A stretch of DNA of 17,256 nucleotides, from the NCBI GenBank assembly GCA_022578965.1, contig MU400974.1, positions 1 to 17,256 on the forward strand, in the 5' to 3' direction. Origin of the DNA: Xylaria sp. FL1777 (taxonomy: Eukaryota; Ascomycota; Sordariomycetes; Xylariales; Xylariaceae). Each line of letters starts with the position of its first letter. Position 1 is the stretch's first letter. The notes under the pieces are model-generated. The model did no database searches, was not told where the DNA came from, and saw nothing but the letters and a program-made list of their open reading frames with translations. Positions 9,913 to 16,509 of this stretch are shown here, piece after piece. A program made the position numbers and the translations under genes.

Positions 9913-11101
9913 CTTAAGTTATAAAAAAAAAGCAAAGCTATTAAGCTAACAAAATAGTATTAATTTATTATTAATTTAGCTATAAACTAAAGCTTAAATA
10001 CGTTATATATATTAACTAGTTATTTTTTTGTTTTTAATTGCGTAATAAAAATTGCACTTATTGCTTTAAGTTCTAAAATACCTGCGTTTTATTAATAAGC
10101 TATACGTAAAAACGCTACAAATAAATTATAATATTTTTATAAAAAAGCTTTAAAACACTAATCATTAAACTTTAAAACATCTTTATATTAAAAAAGGCTA
10201 ACTAAATATTTTTATTTACGCTTATTAGCAATAGTTAATATAGCTTTGTGTATATTTTTTTTAAAAAAAATAAAAGCAGCTTTTTAAGCTGCATATTTAT
10301 AATTTAAAATTTGTACTTTAAATATAGTTAAACAAGCATACTGCTAGCATTAAAAATAGTTTTAATCCTATTAAAAAACTTTATAAAATTAGTTTAAATA
10401 AAGCTACTTATAACGTTTATACAAAAAAGCTTAATAGCTTAACGAACTAAAGATTTATGCTTTATTATTAAGTGTTTATATTTAGCATAATATTTTTGCA
10501 TTATTAATTATTAGCTAAACCTTATATAAAATAAAAATAAAACTATTTACTTTTATATTGCTAACTTTGCTAATTAATTAAAACTAAGCTTTATAAGTTA
10601 ACAAAAAACACAGAAATGCTTTTAAAAAGCAAAACTGCATAGCTGCAAAATTAACACAATAATTATTTGAAGTTTTTTAAACAATAGCGCGATTTTTATT
10701 TATAACAACTTTTTTATAGTTGTTTTTTTAAAAAACAAAAAAATAAACAAACTAATTTAATAACTTTTAAATATGCATTATATTAAAATATAACATAGCA
10801 AGTAGCTAACTTATTAATAAAACTAATCTAAAATAAATATAAATTAACTTATAAGCTTATATAAAGTATAGCTATTTATATAGCTTATATAAGCTATTAT
10901 TTTTAAGTTTTTAAATTTGCAAACTATATTTAAAAGCAAGCCATTTTTTAGCTAAAATGCTTTTTTAAAACGCTTAAAACAAAGCTAATATATTAACAAA
11001 CTACTTAAAACTATTGCTTTTTTAATAGTTTTATACTTTTTGTTTTTAGCTTTAATAGTTTGTTTATAAAGTTTATAAATAAAAGTTATTATAAAAACAA
11101 G

Positions 11102-11580
11102 CTAACGTTTAACCGGCGTAAAAACCTTAATATTTGCATTAAAATCAAACTTATTTCTTGCGTTGTTTATATTAAAATCGTGCAAAACAGCATTTAAATT
11201 TTCATTTAGATTTATAAAGTTTAGATTATTTTTATTTTTATTTTTATTTTCTTTTTTTTAATCTATAAAAAGCTTAATAGTATTTATATTTTTATTAGAA
11301 TTAAAGCTATTTTAAAAAAAAAAGCAAACCGCTAAAACTTTTATTTTTATTACTAAAGTTATTAAACTCTTAGCAAAAAAGTTTATTAAAGTCTTATTTT
11401 ATAGTAGAATTAAACTTATTTTTAAATAAATTTAAGCGTAAAGCAAGTTATAATGATTTTTTGCGTTTACGTTTATAACTATAGCTTTAATTGTAATTGC
11501 GTTTATATGTACTACTTTTAACTACTGCAAGTTTAAGCAGCATAATTGTAATACAAATAATAATTAAAAAAAAAGCAAAA
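11102..11580 (-). pseudogene. Antisense degenerate reading frame, unknown function
   Basis: On the minus strand one frame runs for about 150 codons with only four internal stops, most of them explicable as mutated Q or W. It ends at a TAG at 11104-11102. The last 45 codons (about 11250-11105) are fully open and read as an acidic/asparagine-rich tail ending FTPVKR. The stretch is visibly less mutated than its surroundings: GAT, GAA, AGA, CAC and CCG codons survive. The protein is not one I recognise. It faces the 3' LTR in antisense to pol. The plus strand is also open for about 45 codons over part of the same interval, so coding status is not proved. A further open stretch at 11778-11533 on the minus strand is low-complexity poly-F and is less likely to be real. 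Confidence 0.35.
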
Positions 11581-11650
11581 AAGATGTAAAATAAGTATAA
11601 AAATAGCAGTAATAAAATGTATAGCTAAAACTAATTGTTTAGTAGCAGCT

Positions 11651-11687
11651 AAAAAAAAAAAAAAAAAAAAAAAGAAAAAGAAAAAAA
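11651..11687 (+). repeat. 37-nt polypurine tract
   Basis: Twenty-three A residues are followed by G, five A, G and seven A, all purine over 37 bases. It lies about 260 bp before the 3' LTR. It could be an extra plus-strand priming tract, the eroded poly(A) end of a nested retrocopy, or simple slippage. Nothing in the flanks decides between these. Confidence 0.6.
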
Positions 11688-11928
11688 TATATAATAACAA
11701 AAGTATAAACGTAAAACTTGCTATAAATATAGCACAAAACAAACATAACTTAATACGTAAACATAAGCATAAATACATAAGTACTTTAACTACTATACTA
11801 CATAAGCATTTTATTTAATATACTATATTTATGCTTAATTACTTTATACTACTTTATTTTACTACTTATACTTAAAATTAATTATTTTAATTAATTTTAC
11901 TTGTATACAAATTAAAAACAACCTAATT

Positions 11929-11941
11929 AAAAAAAAAAAAA
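11929..11941 (+). promoter_or_regulatory. Candidate polypurine tract at the 3' LTR
   Basis: A run of 13 A ends four bases before the TG of the 3' LTR. LTR retrotransposons prime plus-strand DNA from a purine tract at this place. Any original G residues would have become A under the mutation pattern seen here. Its position supports the plus orientation of the element. Confidence 0.55.
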
Positions 11942-11945
11942 TAGT

Positions 11946-12138
11946 TGTTATAACTAGGCTACTTAAGTACTTTAGCACATATTACAGGTTATATATATAT
12001 ATAAGATATCTTTTTTATATTCATTTCATGGAAGTTTCCTTTTTTCTTTAAGCTTTAGTTTTGTTAAATACTTACTATAAAACTAGAGATATATTAACTA
12101 TTATACTTAACCTTTAATGCTTTATATCTCCCGTGATA
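11946..12138 (+). repeat. 3' LTR of the chromovirus
   Basis: This 193-bp repeat begins TGTTATAACT and ends CCCGTGATA. It aligns without gaps to 4278-4470, and all differences are transitions. Some sites are mutated in one copy and some in the other: for instance, the end keeps TCCCGTGA here, while the start keeps TGTCATGA in the 5' copy. The ancestral LTR ends can therefore be inferred as TGTCA and TGACA. The TATA position is 11996-12003. Confidence 0.96.
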
Positions 12139-12143
12139 TTAAT
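12139..12143. repeat. Target-site duplication TTAAT, right copy
   Basis: The five bases directly after the 3' LTR are identical to 4273-4277. One copy together with the element accounts for all the sequence that separates the two halves of LINE ORF2. Confidence 0.93.
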
Positions 12144-12850
12144 TTAAGCTAGTTTTATTTTTTTGCTTTTTTTAAGTATTTTTATAAAGCTACTTTTAAA
12201 TTAATTATAATTTTTAGTGCTTTATAATTAAAACTTAGCTATTTTAAGTCCTTTTAATAAGTAATAATTAAATTGCTAAATATTTATATTAAGTTTATTG
12301 TTAAGTTTTTTTATTTGTGCTTTATTTTAGTTATTTTTTTTTAAAAAGTAATTAATATAAAATCTTATTATATAATAAATTTAAGCAGTTTATTTGCTTT
12401 TTAGCTTTTTTTGCTTTTTAAGTTTTATAATAAATAATAAAAATTAAAGTTGCTTATAAATATATAGCATTTTTTTAGCTTGTTTATTTTATATATTTTT
12501 TAAATTAAACTTCGTTAAACTGTTTTTTTTTAATTTAGTAAATATATTAATTATAAAGTTACTACTAAGTTATTATTGCTTATTATAACTTTTGCTTAGT
12601 TTTTATTAGCGTTGTTTGCTAGCATTTTTATTGCAATTTTTTTGTTTATATATAGCGTAGCTTTATTTTTTAAATAAATAATTTAATAGCTATTATTATT
12701 AAAGCAATATATATTGCTATGTTTATTAATTCTTAGCTTTTAAACTGCTATATAATTAAAGCTGTTATTTTATAGTATATATATTATATTGCTTTTAAAT
12801 TTTGCAATGTTTTAAAAAGTAATATTATATATTATTAAATTAATAAAAAT
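12139..12850 (-). pseudogene. LINE ORF2, proximal part: AP-like endonuclease (dead)
   Basis: The N-terminal endonuclease of LINE ORF2 nicks target DNA to prime reverse transcription. On the minus strand one frame reads NSFNYIAV*K around 12764-12735 (family FDIIAIQEPW). It continues with ATLYINKKIAIKM near 12660, like the conserved middle of the nuclease. It then reads ISNFNFYYLL*N at 12457-12422, where the family has AGDFNxHHPLWN: Gly became Ser and the catalytic Asp became Asn. TINLI*IFSNL near 12300-12265 fits TIDLVWxSxxL, where a further catalytic Asp also reads Asn. The frame runs up to the TTAAT duplication without a shift and resumes in phase at 4272. The start codon cannot be fixed. 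It overlaps or abuts the end of ORF1. Confidence 0.88.
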
Positions 12851-14280
12851 AAATTTTTGCTTGTATTATTAGTTTGCTGTTTTTTTGCTAGTAACTTTTT
12901 TTTATTTAGCTTTATAAATGCTAACGTTATTAGTATTTTTAAATTATTTTTATTTATTTTTTTGCTTATTACTGCTGCTTTTTTAGCACTTTAAAAGCTT
13001 TTAAGTTATAATATATATGCTGCTTTTGCTTTGTTTTTTTGTTTAACCTTTTTTTAGCAAGCTTTATTTTATATTATATATGTTTTTTTATAGTTTATGC
13101 ATTTTTGCTTTGCTTTTTGCGTTTTTATTAAGTAGCTTTTTTTATTTTTTTAATGCTTTAAAGCTAAACAATAGTTATACTTTAAGTTTTTATAGCAATA
13201 TTTAATTATATATTTATATTTATAGCAGTTAAAGTACTATATAATTTTAAGCTTTATAGTAAAAAGTTCGCAATTAAATAGTTAAGCTTTTTATAAAAAG
13301 CTGTTTTTATATATTGTTTTAATTGCTATAATGCTGCTTATATATAATAATATTAACGCAAATTTAGCTTTTATGTTTTTAAATAGCATTTTTTTATATT
13401 TTGTAATTTTAAAATATTTATTATATAATAGCTGCAGTAAATTTTTGTTTAAATGTATTACTTTAATATGTTTTGCTAAAATGTTTTTTATTATTAGCGC
13501 TGCTTTTTTTTATTGTACTTTTAACTTTTTTTTAAAGGCTTTTATAATTTATTTTTCTTTTTTAGCTTTTTAAAGCATTGCTTTTTTAAAAGTAATTATT
13601 ATGTTTTTGCTATATAGCCTTTTAGCAGTAATTATATTACTACTTATAAGCGCTATATTTACTACTTTAATAATATTAGCTAATGTTTTATTTTTAAAGT
13701 TATTAGTTTATTTTTTAACTTTAATTAGCACTTTTTTGTTTTGTTTAAATAATATTGCTTTATTATTGCAAGCTAGCTATAAAGCTGCTATTTATATTTA
13801 AGATTTTAATATGTTTGCATTTAACGAAGTTTATTAAAAAAGCTTTTAAATAGTATTTTTAACGCTTTTTTAGTTAGCTTTTATAGTAATATTTAAGTTA
13901 TAGCAAATTATAAATATATTAAAGTTGTTTTTATTGTTATGCTTTATATTTTGCTAGCTTTCTTGGGCTTTTTTTAACGTATGCACTATTTGTGCTTTTT
14001 TTACGTTCTTTTAAAAAAAGATTTCTTTTGTTATTTTTTTTTCCGTTAATAGCTATAATACTAGTTTTATAATTCTATTAACTATTTTTTATATACTAAA
14101 AAGTTTATTAGCTTTGCGTTTTTTGTTAAAACGCTGCTATATTATAGTTATATTATTAGTAGGTTTTAATAACGCATTAGTTATGTTTTTAACAAATAAG
14201 TTATTTAATACTATTTTTTCGTTTTTTATTATATTTGCACTCTGCAAATAAAGTGTAACTCACTTAGTAAATAAAAATTG
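12835..14280 (-). pseudogene. LINE ORF1, gag-like nucleic-acid binding protein (dead)
   Basis: ORF1 of Tad1/I-like LINEs packages the element RNA. One minus-strand frame can be followed from about 14280 to a stop at 12837-12835. The middle part has NIITAKRLYSKNIIITF around 13660-13600, compare the family block (L)PSGDIxI. It is followed by a conserved block with KAF and a helix near 13560-13450. Three CCHC zinc knuckles lie at 13236-13057. The first reads YFNC then YKYKYIIKYC, which is exactly CX2CX4HX4C with Cys to Tyr, Gly to Lys and His to Tyr changes. The second contains YCLALKH. The third reads CINYKKTYII*NKAC, fitting CxNCxGxHxAWxxxxC. A basic tail rich in K follows. The plus-strand open stretches at 13331-13573 and 13601-13801 are antisense shadows. 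The start codon is not determined. Confidence 0.85.
13057..13236 (-). other. Triple CCHC zinc-knuckle block of LINE ORF1
   Basis: Three successive retroviral-type zinc knuckles are seen in one frame, with several Cys and His ligands replaced by Tyr (TGC/TGT to TAC/TAT, CAT to TAT). The spacing of the surviving ligands is intact. This arrangement near the C terminus of ORF1 is typical of the I/Tad1/Jockey superclade and is the best diagnostic for this half of the element. Confidence 0.85.
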
Positions 14281-14299
14281 CTATGCTAATTCTAGCGAT

Positions 14300-15750
14300 T
14301 TTAATTATTTAATAATTAGGCTTAAACTCACAAAGTTATAATTAAGTGTAAAGAATTTAAAAAAGGTATTTTAAGTATTTTAATAAGTACTAATTTTAAT
14401 AAAAACATATAAAAAATAAAGTAAATTTGCATATTTTTTAGTAATAATAGTTTATAGTTAATAAGTAAAATAATTTCTTTAATTTTAAAAAAACCAAGTT
14501 TTTTAAATTTTAATTTATTGCTTAATTGTTTTGTTTTAATTTAAGAAATATTAATGTTTGCATTTTGTTTTTGTTATAATAAATAAACTTTGTTTTTTTT
14601 TTAAACGTTAGTTTTTTAATTCGTTTTTTGTTATAATATATTAATATTTATTATTATAAAAACTAAAAGCATAATTATAGTTTAACTTATAGCGTTTTAA
14701 TTTTTATTATAATAGTTTTTGCTTAAGGTATTATAGTTAAAATAACAAATGCTTTTATTAATGTTTTTTTTTATTTTTTAATAATTGCTTGCTATTTATA
14801 AATAGCTTTATGTAAAAATATATTTATATTCTTATTTATTAATATATTATATAAAATTTATGCTATTAATAATAGTTTTACTTAATTGTTTTATTAATAA
14901 TTAATATAATTTTATAAGTATTATTTTAATATTTAGTTTAGTTTTTTTGTTTATTTGTTAGTTTATAAATAATAAGCAGTTAAAAACTTTAGTTTAATAT
15001 TAATAAGTTTAAAAAAACTAGTTTTAAACTTAAAAATAAACAGCTTATTTTAATTAAAAATAATTTTTTTTAGTAGTTTATGTTTGTTTAAATATTAATA
15101 TATAAAGGCATATATAAGTTATTTAGCTATTATATTTTTTTAAATAATAAAAAGTAAGCATACTTAATAAATTTATTAATAATAATTTATATTTTATTAT
15201 ATTATACTTTTATAATTAAATTAATTAATAAAAGTAATATTATAATAAAATTTTAAGTAATAATATATTATATTTATTTAAGTATTTATATAAATTATAG
15301 CAGTTTATAAAGCTTATATTAAGCTATTTTAGCTTTATTACAAATATTGCATTTTTTTATAATAAATTTAATTATATTTTATAGTTTTAAAAAATTATAT
15401 TTTTTTATAGTTATTAAACTATTTTTATTGCTTTTTAGTATTTATATAATAAGTATTTATAAAGTTTTTTAATAAATTTATTATATAAAGCTTTTAGTAA
15501 ATAAACTTTACGTTTATATATTAATTTGTTATTTTTTAATCTTTTATGTTTTTATAATTATGCTAACTTTTTTAAGTTATAAGCTTATTATAGCTATATA
15601 TTTATAAAATCTTTAAATATAATTTTAACTTTGAAGTTTTTATTTTTTTAAAAATATAATACTTAAATGTTTTTTTTTAAAACTTTAAATCTTTTTTAAT
15701 TTTATTAATTAAGTATATTTGCTTAAATGTTTTTTTTTTCTTTAATATAA
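14300..15750. other. AT-rich DNA, no gene seen
   Basis: About 1.4 kb of nearly pure A/T with dense stops on both strands. The first 300 bases may be the LINE 5' UTR. Beyond that I see no motif, LTR end or RNA gene. A T10AAACGT word at about 14591-14608 resembles the T9AACGT word next to the LINE tail at about 1341-1356 and is discussed as a possible duplication. Confidence 0.5.
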
Positions 15751-15763
15751 TATATTTTAAAGT
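15751..15763. repeat. 13-bp direct repeat, left copy (probable TSD)
   Basis: TATATTTTAAAGT lies immediately before the tRNA-like head that starts GGGC. The same 13 bases recur at 16497-16509, exactly where the less AT-rich body ends. Length and position fit a target duplication made by LINE-type integration. Confidence 0.65.
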
Positions 15764-15771
15764 GGGCTTAG

Positions 15772-15784
15772 TAGCGCAATAGTA
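15772..15784 (+). promoter_or_regulatory. RNA polymerase III A box
   Basis: TAGCGCAATAGTA matches the tRNA A-box form TGGCNNARTGG with two G-to-A changes. It begins 8 bases inside the tRNA-like head, the normal place. Confidence 0.6.
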
Positions 15785-15813
15785 TGCGTTTAGCTACTTT
15801 TTTTAAAGTTGTA

Positions 15814-15824
15814 GGTTTAAGTTT
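15814..15824 (+). promoter_or_regulatory. RNA polymerase III B box
   Basis: GGTTTAAGTTT matches GGTTCRANTCC after C-to-T changes and sits at the T loop. The distance from the A box (about 42 bases) is normal for a tRNA promoter. Confidence 0.68.
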
Positions 15825-15894
15825 TACCTGGTTTGCAGTTGCTTTGCTTTAAAGCAAAAGTTAGTTTGCTTTTAGCTTAGTTCGAACTATATGC

Positions 15895-15977
15895 TTGCTG
15901 CACTAAAAGTATAAAAATTAAAAGTTAAATAGCTAAGCTAAAAGTTTAAAAACTTTGCTTTTTTGCTAGTGCAGCAA
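15895..15977. repeat. 11-bp inverted repeat in the SINE body
   Basis: TTGCTGCACTA at 15895-15905 is the exact reverse complement of TAGTGCAGCAA at 15967-15977, with 61 bases between them. Five G/C pairs make this unlikely to be a chance AT palindrome. It could give a stem in the SINE RNA. Confidence 0.6.
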
Positions 15978-16254
15978 TATAAATAACTAACTTAGTATAC
16001 TAGCTACTATAAAAACGAGCAGCTTTAGTTTTTATTGCTAATGCTACATAAGCACTAGTTTTTTTATATAGCAAATAGCCCGTATTTTTACCGTAATTAA
16101 AACCTAAAGCTTACTATTTAACGCTAAGCAATTTACAAAAAATATAGCGCTATATAGTGCTTAAAATCTACTTAACACTGTATTATTTACAGCTCGCAAA
16201 ACTTAAAGCTAACAAAAAAACGCTCTTATTACTAATTAACAAAAGACCTCTTTG

Positions 16255-16266
16255 TTAGCGCGCTAA
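16255..16266. repeat. 12-bp palindrome TTAGCGCGCTAA
   Basis: A perfect palindrome with a GCGCGC centre in the less mutated SINE body. CpG-containing words of this kind are nearly absent elsewhere in the window. No function is evident. Confidence 0.55.
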
Positions 16267-16496
16267 TTTTTGCATCCCTGCATTACAAAATAAAAGCGCT
16301 GCTAACTTAGCGTACAAGATTTAAAAAGCAAAATATTATATAAAAAAAGCAGCAAATTAATAAAATCTGTAGCAAAACCGTTGCATACTTTGCATATATA
16401 AGTAGTTTTCGCCCTAAAAAAGGTTTCCACTTATACAAAGTTTTACCAAATAGCCACTAGCATAGCTAATAGGCCGTTTGTCCAAGTAATACAAAT

Positions 16497-16509
16497 TATA
16501 TTTTAAAGT
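16497..16509. repeat. 13-bp direct repeat, right copy (probable TSD)
   Basis: TATATTTTAAAGT is identical to 15751-15763. Base composition changes back to extreme AT exactly here, which independently marks the right end of the inserted unit. Confidence 0.65.

Larger units (their letters stand above)
6590..9949 (+). pseudogene. pol: Chromovirus pol polyprotein (dead)
   Basis: Pol supplies protease, reverse transcriptase, RNase H and integrase for replication and insertion. About 1100 codons can be followed in a single frame (codon starts at 9407, 8906, 7442 and so on, all in phase) with no required frameshift. The in-frame stops fall where the family has W, Q or R. The upstream edge is the end of an aspartic protease: KKIILNL near 6680-6703, compare family G(K/D)(E/Q)xILGLPWL. 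The catalytic DSG box itself was not located. RT, RNase H, zinc finger, integrase and chromodomain follow and have their own entries. The last codon before a stop that may be original is at 9944-9946. Neighbouring gag is in another frame. The longest uninterrupted piece is 8906-9106, inside integrase. I regard the family assignment as secure. Confidence 0.93.
9950..11945. other. Two-kb region between pol and the 3' LTR
   Basis: This region is inside the element but beyond pol. Its first kilobase is AT-rich and I recognise no plus-strand protein in it. It contains two small hairpins: GCAGCTT/AAGCTGC at 10276-10292 with a 3-base loop, and AACAACT/AGTTGTT at 10704-10724. The second kilobase contains a less mutated stretch with an antisense reading frame (11102-11580), a (TTTTTA)-type simple repeat near 11227-11250, and a long polypurine tract at 11651-11687. 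Typical chromoviruses have little sequence here, so this is either an accessory region or a nested insertion whose ends are no longer visible. Confidence 0.55.
4278..12138 (+). mobile_element. Ty3/gypsy chromovirus LTR retrotransposon (degenerate)
   Basis: This is a complete but dead LTR retrotransposon of 7861 bp. It has two 193-bp LTRs, a TG...CA-type end (CA mutated to TA), a 5-bp TTAAT duplication, and remnants of gag and pol on the plus strand ending in a chromodomain. Orientation is fixed by three independent signs: pol reads on plus, the TATA box and pyrimidine-rich block within the LTR read on plus, and a 13-A purine run abuts the right LTR. It lies inside ORF2 of a minus-strand LINE. 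At nearly 8 kb it is longer than gag-pol requires, because about 2 kb of extra sequence lies between pol and the 3' LTR. Confidence 0.95.
12139..14300 (-). mobile_element. LINE (Tad1/I-like), 5' half
   Basis: This is the upstream half of the minus-strand LINE. It contains ORF1 and the beginning of ORF2. The left edge is the chromovirus insertion site and is exact. The right edge is approximate: ORF1-like coding can be followed to about 14280, and the 5' UTR may extend further, possibly to about 14590. Without the insertion the LINE would be roughly 5 kb, a normal size for the group. Confidence 0.85.
15764..15834 (+). pseudogene. tRNA-like head of the SINE
   Basis: A 71-nt tRNA relic. The T arm is the clearest part: GTAGG, a 7-base loop TTTAAGT, then TTTAC, which becomes a perfect GTGGG/CCCAC stem if C-to-T and G-to-A changes are reversed. 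The D arm GCGC with loop and GCGT is also recognisable. The acceptor ends GGGC and GGTTT fit a GGGC/GCCC pairing before mutation. The anticodon arm does not fold into a regular 7-base loop, so the tRNA type cannot be named and the gene is not functional as a tRNA. Confidence 0.65.
15764..16496 (+). mobile_element. Probable tRNA-derived SINE, about 733 bp
   Basis: This segment starts with a tRNA-like sequence carrying pol III A and B boxes, is bounded by a 13-bp direct repeat, and has no protein motif I can recognise on either strand. It is clearly less AT-rich than its surroundings and keeps TC, CC, GA and GG steps, above all in 16020-16496. It therefore seems younger or less affected by the mutation process. 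SINEs depend on a LINE for copying, but I see no obvious shared 3' end with the LINE in this window. At 733 bp it is long for a SINE, so a composite structure or an insertion within it is possible. The alternative is a tRNA pseudogene next to unrelated unique DNA, but the flanking repeat argues against that. Confidence 0.6.

Noticed and set aside
11533..11778. Minus-strand open stretch of 81 codons with poly-F
   Set aside because: It includes the 37-nt purine tract read as poly-phenylalanine, and low complexity makes coding unlikely. Only the separate frame at 11102-11580 is kept as a possibility.
4278..12138. LTR element in minus orientation, suggested by the antisense frame at 11102-11580
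   Set aside because: RT, RNase H, integrase and chromodomain all read on plus, and the LTR TATA plus pyrimidine block and the A-run at the right LTR agree with plus.
13331..13801. Two open plus-strand stretches of 80 and 66 codons resembling membrane proteins
   Set aside because: They are the antisense of LINE ORF1, where the minus strand carries recognisable gag-like blocks. The hydrophobic look is a composition effect.
13966..13980. T-run plus TAACGTAT as the right copy of the LINE target duplication (compare 1341-1357)
   Set aside because: ORF1-like coding on the minus strand continues through this point to about 14280, so it is inside the element. The match is a common T-run word.
15764..15834. 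Functional tRNA gene
   Set aside because: The anticodon arm does not fold, acceptor and T stems have lost pairs by C-to-T change, and the segment is the head of a longer unit with flanking duplication.
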